Positions 1-5,759 of a DNA stretch of 15,359 nucleotides are shown here, piece by piece. The DNA lies in the NCBI GenBank assembly GCA_937922985.1, contig CALAKV010000003.1, forward strand, positions 1-15,359, read 5' to 3'. The notes beneath the pieces are model-generated. The model made no database searches. It was given only the letters and a program-made list of their open reading frames with translations, and had not been told where the DNA came from. The DNA is from an uncultured bacterium (GTDB lineage: Bacteria > Patescibacteriota > Saccharimonadia > Saccharimonadales > Saccharimonadaceae). The stretch's first letter is position 1. Each line of letters begins with the position of its first letter. The translations under genes were made by a program, and so were the position numbers.

Positions 1-231
1 ACAAACTCAACAAAAACATCATTACCTACGGGCTTTTCAATAACCTATAATCTGGATACGAAAGATAAAACAGAAGTTAAAGATATATCGGTTAGAATAT
101 TCAGTAAATGTAATAATTCAAACTATGATTTTTACAAAGATTTAGCAACAAATTGGCTTGAATCTAAAGAGAAGAATATTTTTAAAAAATATAAAGTTGA
201 TTTTATAGATCCAACTTGTAGCCTTCATTAA
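1..231 (+). CDS. C-terminal fragment of an unrecognised protein
   Basis: An open frame runs from the first base of the window to a TAA at 229-231, giving 76 residues that end in DPTCSLH. The upstream part lies outside the window, so start and full length are unknown. The visible part is polar and lysine/asparagine-rich (for example SKCNNSNYDFYK and NWLESKEKN), has two cysteines and no membrane segment, and could be a soluble or exported domain. I do not recognise the family. The gene converges on recF and shares a bidirectional hairpin with it. It opposes the replication direction expected on this side of the origin. That it is coding rests on the uninterrupted frame and the terminator placed just after its stop. 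Confidence 0.55.
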   Translation, partial: TNSTKTSLPTGFSITYNLDTKDKTEVKDISVRIFSKCNNSNYDFYKDLATNWLESKEKNIFKKYKVDFIDPTCSLH

Positions 232-243
232 TAAGTTTTACTT

Positions 244-275
244 AAATAACCTCTGCTATTCTAGCGAGGTTATTT
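244..275. terminator. Bidirectional intrinsic terminator between the left-end gene and recF
   Basis: A 10-bp perfect stem (244-253 with 266-275) extends through a further 4-bp stem (255-258 with 262-265) after a one-base bulge, with a TTC loop. Both outer arms are A/T-rich, so U-rich tails form in either direction. The recF stop codon (256-258 on the complement) lies inside the hairpin, so the end of recF and the terminator share bases. Confidence 0.8.
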
Positions 276-1293
276 TACAATCTTCAACTTTAATTTCATT
301 TGTTGAAGTAATAATTGTTTGATATTTCGAAAAATGCTTAGTTAATAATTTCTGTCGTTCATCATCAAGCTCAGAAAAAACATCGTCTAAAAGAACAATT
401 GGTCTTTTAGAAGTTAAGTCAGCCAAAATATCAGTTTCAATAAATTTCAGAGCTAAAACTAAACTTCTATTTTCACCCCGACTCGCCACATTTTGTGCCG
501 GCTTTTTATTAAAAATAAATTGAATATCATGCTTGTGTGGGCCAAAATTTGTGTAACCCAAAATCTTATCACGTTCAATATTTTCACTTAAAATAGCTAA
601 AATTTCATTCTTTGAAACTTTTTCGCCTAAATAATCAATTTTAATTTCATCTTTAACGCCTGAAATTTCAAAATAAACTTCCTCAATCTTTGAGTTCAAA
701 AGCTTTAAAAAATCTTGTCTTTTAGAAATTATTTCTGCGCCATATTCTGCCAACATCAGGTTCCATGGAAAAAGCTCATCTTTCGAAACATTATCGCGTT
801 TCAAAAGATTGTTTCGTTGTTTTAAAGCCTTGTTATATCGCGCAAGAGCTAATTGAAAACTGGGGAAAATTTGCGAAAGAAAATAATCTAAAAAATTTCT
901 TCGCCGTGTTGGTGATCCACTCAAAAGTTGCAGGTCGTCTGGTTCGAAAAGTACAACAGGAATACGCAAATTAGCACTCAAACGTGCTTTTTTATTTCCA
1001 TCAACAAGGAACTGTTTTTTTGATTTTTGAATAGCATCATTAAAAATAATCGTTCTTAACGAATCTTTTGAATCTTTTAAATCAATTCTAAACCAGCTCG
1101 ATCCATCATTTCTTAAAATTTCTTTATCGCTCGAACGAAAACTCGTGCCCTGCAGTACAAAATAAATTGCCTCAAGAAGAGAAGTTTTTCCGCTACCATT
1201 AGCGCCAGAAATAAGAGTTGATTTTTCGCCAATTTCTAAAATAAAATCAGAATGTGTTCGAAAATTCTGAACCCTCAGAGTTTTTAAAATCAT
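256..1293 (-). CDS. recF: DNA replication and repair protein RecF
   Basis: RecF is an SMC/ABC-type ATPase that binds gapped DNA and helps load RecA in place of SSB, together with RecO and RecR. The 345-aa product has the usual family length. The Walker A motif GANGSGKT is at residues 30-37, the ABC signature region reads ASRGENRSLVLALK near residue 270, and the Walker B/D-loop LLDDVFSELD is at 301-310. The start is the ATG at 1293, preceded at 5 nt by AGGA (1299-1302). Only 7 bp separate it from the dnaN stop, so dnaN and recF form one transcription unit, the common dnaA-dnaN-recF order near bacterial origins. The gene ends inside the terminator hairpin shared with the convergent left-end gene. 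Confidence 0.95.
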   Translation of the reverse strand: MILKTLRVQNFRTHSDFILEIGEKSTLISGANGSGKTSLLEAIYFVLQGTSFRSSDKEILRNDGSSWFRIDLKDSKDSLRTIIFNDAIQKSKKQFLVDGNKKARLSANLRIPVVLFEPDDLQLLSGSPTRRRNFLDYFLSQIFPSFQLALARYNKALKQRNNLLKRDNVSKDELFPWNLMLAEYGAEIISKRQDFLKLLNSKIEEVYFEISGVKDEIKIDYLGEKVSKNEILAILSENIERDKILGYTNFGPHKHDIQFIFNKKPAQNVASRGENRSLVLALKFIETDILADLTSKRPIVLLDDVFSELDDERQKLLTKHFSKYQTIITSTNEIKVEDCKITSLE

Positions 1294-1300
1294 TTAAATC

Positions 1301-2395
1301 CTAACTTTTCAGTGGCATCACGATATGAATATAATCATCGCTTTCAGTACTTTTAAAAACTGTTGGCGCAAGTTTTCCAGAAAATCCAAAAGAAACTTCG
1401 GGCGATTTAATTGCTGATAGAGCTTGCTTAATATAGTTAACATTTAAAGTAACTTCGCCACCACCAGTAATTTCGGCTTCAGTTTCAGATGTACTTTCGC
1501 CAATTTCACTCGCAATTGTATGAATTGATAATTTCGAAGTTTCTTCATCAGCTCGTAAAGTAATACTTCCACCAGAATCTCTTGTAAAAACCTCAGCAAC
1601 TTTAATTGTTTGCATAAAATCAGCCCGTTTCATCTTCAAAACAGTTTCAGTTGATTCTGGGATTAACCGCCGATATTCAACATATTTTCCATCAATTAAA
1701 TTGCTCACAACCAGAATTTCGCCAACCATAAATTGAATTTGATTGTCATTGATCAGGATTTCAATTTCATCAAGTTTTTCAGGAATTACACCTGAAACCT
1801 TTTTTAAAACATTACTTGGTACAAGCGATTCGAATTCTTGGTCTGTTTCGAAAAGCTTGCGTTCACTTAAACGATACCCATCAGTTGCTGCCATATAAAT
1901 ATTATTTTCAAAAGTGTGAAGAAAAACTCCAGTCAAGATTGGTCGGGAAGTATCATTACTTACTGTATCAACTTGGCTAACCGACTCTTTAAAAATATCA
2001 GAGCCAATAAAGAATCTTGCAGTCGGTTCATCAACAGTTGGTATCTCTGGAAATTCTTCAGCTAAACTACCATTAATTTTTGATTTATAATTTCCACTTT
2101 CTATTGAAATATTTCCACCATTAACTTTAAAAGAAACTTCGCTATTTGAAGGTAAACTATCGATAAAACTTTTTGTTAGTTTTTCTGGCATTAAAATGGA
2201 ACCTGTTTTTTCAATTCTTGCACTAATTTTTTGCGAAATTGCAATTTCTAAATTTGTAGCAGCAACTAGAAGTCTTGAACCATCTGTTTGAAAAAGAATA
2301 TATTCAGAACTTGGCAAGCTAGTTTTACTACTTGCAATTCCTGAGATATTATTGAGTGCTTTAGATAAATCATCTTTCTTAACAGTCAGTTCCAT
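1301..2395 (-). CDS. dnaN: DNA polymerase III subunit beta (sliding clamp)
   Basis: DnaN forms the dimeric ring that tethers replicative polymerase to DNA. The 364-aa product is full length for the three-domain clamp. It starts MELTVKKDDL, contains the conserved ATDGYRLSERK segment in the middle domain, and ends in IVMPLKS, matching the C-terminal MPMR/MPL signature that forms part of the protein-binding cleft. The ATG at 2395 follows an AGGA (2407-2410 on the complement) at 11 nt, slightly long. It lies downstream of dnaA on the same strand, but a 500-bp origin-like region and a dnaA terminator separate them. It therefore probably uses its own promoter, which overlaps DnaA boxes. Confidence 0.97.
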   Translation of the reverse strand: MELTVKKDDLSKALNNISGIASSKTSLPSSEYILFQTDGSRLLVAATNLEIAISQKISARIEKTGSILMPEKLTKSFIDSLPSNSEVSFKVNGGNISIESGNYKSKINGSLAEEFPEIPTVDEPTARFFIGSDIFKESVSQVDTVSNDTSRPILTGVFLHTFENNIYMAATDGYRLSERKLFETDQEFESLVPSNVLKKVSGVIPEKLDEIEILINDNQIQFMVGEILVVSNLIDGKYVEYRRLIPESTETVLKMKRADFMQTIKVAEVFTRDSGGSITLRADEETSKLSIHTIASEIGESTSETEAEITGGGEVTLNVNYIKQALSAIKSPEVSFGFSGKLAPTVFKSTESDDYIHIVMPLKS

Positions 2396-2428
2396 AAAAA
2401 TTTAAATCCTTTTTCTTAAAAAGTGGTA

Positions 2429-2458
2429 ATTATAATAATAGGTATTGTGGAAACTGTG
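2429..2458 (-). promoter_or_regulatory. Candidate dnaN promoter overlapping DnaA boxes
   Basis: A perfect TATAAT lies at 2434-2429 on the - strand, about 33 bases ahead of the dnaN ATG. No good -35 hexamer is visible at the normal distance. The bases there (about 2452-2458) belong to the tandem DnaA boxes at 2446-2463, which would let DnaA binding compete with RNA polymerase. The -10 match is seen; the regulation is inference. Confidence 0.4.
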
Positions 2459-2666
2459 GAAAACCAAGCTTTCACTACTTAAAATTATACCATTTTTTGT
2501 GTGGAAAATCAAAGTAAAACTTTCTGAAAAACTTTGTGGAAAAATAACAACTTTTCCATAATTTTAAGCTTTCGAAAATATGCACAACCAACCTGTGTAA
2601 AACTTTGGTGATTTTTTCGGTAAGATTTAAATAACTTTCACTCAACAAATTAGCTATTTTTCCACA
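2446..2666. promoter_or_regulatory. DnaA-box cluster 1 (dnaN side)
   Basis: Exact copies of TTTTCCACA/TGTGGAAAA lie at 2455-2463, 2500-2508, 2535-2543 and 2658-2666. One-mismatch copies are at 2446-2454 (TGTGGAAAC), 2552-2560 (TTTTCCATA) and 2594-2602 (TGTGTAAAA). The first two are directly adjacent head-to-tail. The consensus differs from the textbook TTATCCACA at position 3. The box at 2658 faces the opposite way and borders the A/T island. Chance expectation for an exact 9-mer of this composition is well under one in the whole window. Confidence 0.85.
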
Positions 2667-2880
2667 AGCTTTCAACATTTTATTAAAATATTATATAAAC
2701 AATGTCAAATATAATAAAGAAATAAAAATAATATTTTGCAAGCTAGGTGGAGGGAGGGATATATATTTTTTATACAAATAAATAAAATATAATTCAAAAA
2801 AGTCAAAAGAGAACAAAAAATAACTGTTCGCTTTTTATAAACTAAATTAAAATAATTGTCAAATTAACAGATATAAAAAT
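2667..2880. other. A/T island, probable DNA-unwinding element, with one G-rich tract
   Basis: About 210 bp of nearly pure A/T directly adjoins the DnaA box at 2658-2666. The exception is GGTGGAGGGAGGG at 2746-2758, four runs of two or three G with one-base loops, formally a two-tetrad G-quadruplex pattern on the + strand. No start codon follows it at Shine-Dalgarno distance, so it is not an obvious ribosome site. Unwinding function is inferred from position and composition. Confidence 0.5.
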
Positions 2881-2900
2881 AGAGCCTTTATAGCTCTATT
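2878..2900 (-). terminator. dnaA terminator
   Basis: An 8-bp stem AATAGAGC (2878-2885) with GCTCTATT (2893-2900) has a 7-nt loop. Read on the - strand it is followed by a T-rich run. It overlaps the dnaA stop codon (2896-2898), suggesting dnaA is monocistronic and separated from dnaN transcription. Confidence 0.75.
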
Positions 2901-4254
2901 CATAAATTAAATCTCGTAATCCTTCAATTTGTGAACGAATTTCAGCATCTAATTTGATACTTTTTTCAATTTTCGAAACTCCATTCATAATGGTCGAATG
3001 ATCTCGTGAAAATTCTTTACCGATTTGTGGGAAGCTCATTTTTAGCTCATACTTCATCAAATAGCAGGCTGTTTGACGGGCATGATTGATATCTTTTTGC
3101 CGAGATTTACTTAAAATATCTTCTTTCGAAACTCCGAAATACTTAGCTGTTTTATCAATAATTTTTTTTGAGTTTAAGTGATTTGGCCTTGTTGGCCGGC
3201 TATTTTGAATTAAACCTTGTGCAAGTTCGAGACTTGGCTTGATGTTTCTAAGTTCCGCCATTGCAATCAGTTGAGTAACTGCTCCAATGATTTCTCGAAT
3301 ATTCGTGCGATAATTTTCAGCGATAAATTCTGAAACTTCTGGTTCAAGTTTAACTTTTTCGTGTTCAGCGCGAGCTTCAACGATACTTTGGCGAGTTTCG
3401 AAATCCGGTAGCTGAATATCAACCATCATTCCACTTTCGAAACGACTTTTTAGCCTGTCTGTTAAAGTTGGGATACTAGAAGGCGCACGATCACTTGAAA
3501 GAATTATTTGCTTATTTACGCGATGAAGTTCATTAAAGGTGTGAAAAAATTCCTCTTGAGTTTTATCTTTTCCATAAATAAATTGAATATCATCAACAAT
3601 TAGAACATCAACATTTCGATATTTATCAGCGTAGCCTTGCTTTTTTGAACGCACATTTTCCAGAAAATCACGATAAAAATTCTCAATTGTGATATAAAGA
3701 ACAGTCATTTCTGGATATTTTTTTTCAATTGCGTTTCCTATTGCTTGCATTAAGTGCGTTTTACCGAGTCCAGAATCACCATAAAAATAAAGTGGATTAT
3801 ATTTTTTACCAGGATTTTCTGCGACATTTTGACTAACAAAATATGCTAATTCATTTGAGCCACCAACAATGAAATTTTCGAAAGTGTAATCTTTATTTAG
3901 ACCACTAGAATGTTTAGCTTTTTCAGTTTTCTTCTTGATTAAATCTTCAACAGAAGGTTTTTTTAGAGAAGGTGCTGGGATTTCTTCGGCCTGTTTTTTG
4001 ATCTTTTTTGTAGAAATAACCTCAAAAGAAATAATTTCGGGATTTTTACCGTTATTTCGAAAAGCTTTCTTGATATGTTCGATATATTTTTTCTTGATAG
4101 TGTTAGTTATGAAAGAATTTTTAGCACCAATAACTGCATGATCATTTTCTAAAGATAAAAGTTGTGTGTCAGCAAACCAAGTCTTAAAATTCGCGCCTTG
4201 AATTTTAGGATCCATTTCGAGTTCAGCTAAGATATTTTTCCACAACTCATTCAT
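2896..4254 (-). CDS. dnaA: Chromosomal replication initiator protein DnaA
   Basis: DnaA binds origin boxes, oligomerises as ATP-DnaA and melts the origin. The 452-aa product shows the full four-domain layout: domain I (about 1-80), a charged K/E-rich linker (about 81-120), the AAA+ core and a C-terminal DNA-binding domain. Walker A GDSGLGKT is at 159-166, Walker B VLIVDDIQFI at 217-226, sensor 1 around ILSSDRAP (251-258), an arginine-finger candidate at R271, and sensor 2 NIRE around R320. The helix-turn-helix signature reads RDHSTIMNGVSKI (about 417-429), with serine where the usual DHTT has its first threonine. The ATG at 4254 lacks a Shine-Dalgarno sequence and follows a possible -10 by 6 nt. 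A DnaA box (4236-4244) lies within the start of the gene. Confidence 0.98.
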   Translation of the reverse strand: MNELWKNILAELEMDPKIQGANFKTWFADTQLLSLENDHAVIGAKNSFITNTIKKKYIEHIKKAFRNNGKNPEIISFEVISTKKIKKQAEEIPAPSLKKPSVEDLIKKKTEKAKHSSGLNKDYTFENFIVGGSNELAYFVSQNVAENPGKKYNPLYFYGDSGLGKTHLMQAIGNAIEKKYPEMTVLYITIENFYRDFLENVRSKKQGYADKYRNVDVLIVDDIQFIYGKDKTQEEFFHTFNELHRVNKQIILSSDRAPSSIPTLTDRLKSRFESGMMVDIQLPDFETRQSIVEARAEHEKVKLEPEVSEFIAENYRTNIREIIGAVTQLIAMAELRNIKPSLELAQGLIQNSRPTRPNHLNSKKIIDKTAKYFGVSKEDILSKSRQKDINHARQTACYLMKYELKMSFPQIGKEFSRDHSTIMNGVSKIEKSIKLDAEIRSQIEGLRDLIYE

Positions 4255-4406
4255 AATTCTATTCTATAACATTTTTGAGTTTTCCACAACCTAAAATTTT
4301 AAGAAATAAAAAATATGTTATAATTTTTGAAAAGTAGAAGAATTTTTCCACATTTTTTAAATACTACTGTAATATCTGTGGAAAAGTCCTTGTTTTTTGT
4401 GGAAAA
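4236..4406. promoter_or_regulatory. DnaA-box cluster 2 (dnaA upstream region)
   Basis: Five exact copies of TTTTCCACA or its complement lie at 4236-4244 (inside the dnaA coding start), 4280-4288, 4344-4352, 4377-4385 and 4398-4406. The first three point one way and the last two the other. Two overlap promoter elements: 4280-4288 covers the likely -35 of dnaA and 4398-4406 lies in the spacer of the rpmH promoter. This is the second half of a bipartite origin and a likely autoregulatory site for dnaA and rpmH. Confidence 0.85.
4261..4289 (-). promoter_or_regulatory. Candidate dnaA promoter (leaderless)
   Basis: On the - strand TTGTGG (4289-4284) is followed after 17 bp by TAGAAT (4266-4261). 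The -10 ends 6 bases before the dnaA ATG, so transcription would start at or next to the A of the ATG. The -35 hexamer lies within a DnaA box, consistent with self-repression. TATAGA shifted by 2 bp is an alternative -10. Confidence 0.4.
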
Positions 4407-4418
4407 CTATGGTATACT
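4390..4418 (+). promoter_or_regulatory. rpmH promoter P1
   Basis: TTGTTT (4390-4395), a 17-bp spacer and TATACT (4413-4418) preceded by TGG (4410-4412) make an extended -10 promoter. The DnaA box at 4398-4406 lies inside the spacer. The transcript would have a leader of about 100 nt before rpmH. Confidence 0.6.
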
Positions 4419-4485
4419 ACAAAATGAATTTAGTAAAATTTCAAGTTTAAGTAACAGATTAAAAAGCTTATGAAAAGTAATAAAC

Positions 4486-4514
4486 TTGATTTTTTTAATA
4501 TTAAATTGTAAAAT
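4486..4514 (+). promoter_or_regulatory. rpmH promoter P2 (short leader)
   Basis: TTGATT (4486-4491), a 17-bp spacer and TAAAAT (4509-4514) lie directly ahead of rpmH. The -10 ends 9 bases before the ATG, predicting a leader of only about 2-3 nt. AGGA at 4515-4518 could act as a Shine-Dalgarno sequence only on the longer P1 transcript. Confidence 0.5.
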
Positions 4515-4523
4515 AGGATAGAT

Positions 4524-4661
4524 ATGCCAAAAAGAACACATCAACCACATAAACGACATCGTGCGAAAACTCACGGTTTTCGAAATAAGATGTCTTCAAA
4601 GGCTGGAATTAAAGTTCTAAAACGACGCCGACTAAAAGGCCGAAAACGACTTACAGTCTAA
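4524..4661 (+). CDS. rpmH: 50S ribosomal protein L34
   Basis: A 45-aa highly basic protein starts MPKRTHQPHKRHR and ends KGRKRLTV, which matches the length and layout of bacterial L34 (MPKRTFQP... THGFR... GRKRL). L34 is a small part of the large ribosomal subunit. It is divergent from dnaA, the usual origin-proximal position. The gene is followed at once by a strong terminator, and the next gene is a surface protein. The rnpA-yidC genes that usually follow rpmH are therefore absent from this spot. Confidence 0.97.
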   Translation: MPKRTHQPHKRHRAKTHGFRNKMSSKAGIKVLKRRRLKGRKRLTV

Positions 4662-4695
4662 AAATAATCTCACTCCAAGCGAGTGAGATTATTTT
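4661..4695 (+). terminator. rpmH intrinsic terminator
   Basis: A 15-bp perfect stem (4661-4675 with 4681-4695) has a 5-nt loop CAAGC and ends in a T-run. It begins at the last base of the rpmH stop codon. It isolates rpmH from the following surface-protein operon. Confidence 0.92.
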
Positions 4696-4698
4696 TAC

Positions 4699-4727
4699 TT
4701 GATTTTGCATTTCGTTTATGCTAAAAT
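4699..4727 (+). promoter_or_regulatory. Promoter of the surface protein-ruvC operon, with strong ribosome site
   Basis: TTGATT (4699-4704), a 17-bp spacer and TAAAAT (4722-4727) preceded by TGC form an extended -10 promoter. A leader of about 24 nt follows with AAAGGAGGAGG (4745-4755) just before the ATG at 4758. This is the strongest Shine-Dalgarno sequence in the window and predicts high expression of the first surface protein. Confidence 0.75.
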
Positions 4728-4757
4728 ATTCTGGACATTTTAGGAAAGGAGGAGGAA

Positions 4758-5759
4758 ATGAGAAAAAGTTTAATTATTGGTTTTTTCGCTTTTTTTATTG
4801 CTCTTATTTTTTCGAAAAATACTTTTGCGGAAGATAAAAAGATCTATATCTCGCGAGTTTATGCTACCGATTCGAAGGAATTCGTTGAACTTTTTAATAG
4901 TGGCGAAGATTATAGATTTAAAGAAATTTCGCTTAAAAATAATCAAAAACAAATTGAAATCGCGAAAGTTCAAAATGGAATTTTTAAATCGCAAGAATAT
5001 ATGACTTTTGCGCAAAATGCTCAGAATTCTGATGTGAAGTTTAAGGAAGAATTTCGAAATATCGATACTATTGGTCAGAAACCTATTTTGGGGCTTTATA
5101 TTGATGGTGAATTGAAAGATTATATTTGTTCTGATAAAAAGAGATGTATTAAAGGACTGGTTAAAAATTCAACCGATCTAAAACCGAGTGATAATGGTGT
5201 TGAGAAAATTGCTGTTTCGAAAGCTGAGATATTAAAAAACGGCGATAAGATGACCACTACTGAAGTTCGAAATAATTATAATTTCGGTTTACGAAATCTT
5301 GATAATTATTCACCAAGATTTGGTGGATTAAAGCTTGAAAAAACAGAAAATTTAGATGATAAAAAAGATGAATTAGAAAAAAATCCTGAAGCTCCTAAAA
5401 GAGAATATAAAGCTGAAGCTGAAGATGAAAAAGTTTTAAATCCTAAAAATGAGGACTCTGAAAAGGGGGAAGAGGAAAATAAAGCTAATGTAAATGAAGA
5501 AAATTTAAATAATTTTAAAAATGAGAAAAATATAGTTTTTAGCCAAGATAAGCAACCAGAACTGCCAGAAAAAAATACTAAAAATAATATTTTATTAAAT
5601 AATGAATTAGATAATCTAAAGAATCAGGGGCAAATTTTAGCGCCAAACACTGGATTTTTGAAAACTGAAAATAATAATTTTGTTTTAAATTTAATGTTTT
5701 TAGCTATTTTTGAAGTTGCAATTTTAATAAAAAGAAAGTTTTTTAATGAAGATTTTTAG
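4758..5759 (+). CDS. Putative secreted, cell-surface-anchored protein with lamin-tail-like domain
   Basis: This 333-aa protein has a signal peptide (residues 1-24: MRKS, hydrophobic core, FAED). Its N-terminal domain (about 28-130) contains IYISRVY and EFVELFNSGE, the pattern of lamin-tail (LTD) domains, an immunoglobulin-like fold found on exported bacterial proteins. A low-complexity K/E/N-rich stretch (about 195-290) follows, like a wall-spanning spacer. The end reads LAPNTGF (294-300), then a hydrophobic segment (about 308-324) and KRK, the layout of a sortase-type anchor but with APNTG instead of LPxTG. Two cysteines (124, 130) could pair. Its first half resembles that of the next gene, with which it overlaps by 14 bp. 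Exact function is unknown; a role in surface contact is inference. Confidence 0.7.
   Translation: MRKSLIIGFFAFFIALIFSKNTFAEDKKIYISRVYATDSKEFVELFNSGEDYRFKEISLKNNQKQIEIAKVQNGIFKSQEYMTFAQNAQNSDVKFKEEFRNIDTIGQKPILGLYIDGELKDYICSDKKRCIKGLVKNSTDLKPSDNGVEKIAVSKAEILKNGDKMTTTEVRNNYNFGLRNLDNYSPRFGGLKLEKTENLDDKKDELEKNPEAPKREYKAEAEDEKVLNPKNEDSEKGEEENKANVNEENLNNFKNEKNIVFSQDKQPELPEKNTKNNILLNNELDNLKNQGQILAPNTGFLKTENNNFVLNLMFLAIFEVAILIKRKFFNEDF

Larger units (their letters stand above)
2396..2895. other. oriC: Candidate replication origin (oriC), dnaA-dnaN intergenic part
   Basis: This 500-bp stretch holds no credible gene. Its dnaN-proximal half carries DnaA-box-like 9-mers, and its dnaA-proximal half (about 2667-2880) is almost entirely A/T, as expected of a duplex-unwinding element. 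One isolated G-rich tract, GGTGGAGGGAGGG (2746-2758), interrupts it. Gene order recF-dnaN-oriC-dnaA-rpmH and the strand switch (- to the left, mostly + to the right) match a bidirectional origin. A second box cluster lies upstream of dnaA, so the origin is probably bipartite with dnaA between the two parts, as in Bacillus subtilis. Confidence 0.8.

Noticed and set aside
765..974. 69-aa + strand frame inside recF
   Set aside because: It lies opposite a well-conserved recF region, has no ribosome site and no family resemblance; a shadow frame.
2475..2678. 67-aa - strand frame in the origin region
   Set aside because: It runs through the DnaA boxes; its apparent protein is a translation of box repeats and A/T-rich DNA, with no recognisable domain.
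2746..2758. G-rich tract as a strong Shine-Dalgarno sequence
   Set aside because: No ATG, GTG or TTG lies within the next 20 bases on the + strand.
3935..4141. 68-aa + strand frame inside dnaA
   Set aside because: Antisense to the dnaA linker; its hydrophobic look reflects the complement of lysine codons.
4770..5015. Two short frames (- and +) within the first surface-protein gene
   Set aside because: Both overlap the signal peptide and lamin-tail-like domain of a gene with strong promoter and ribosome site; neither has its own signals.
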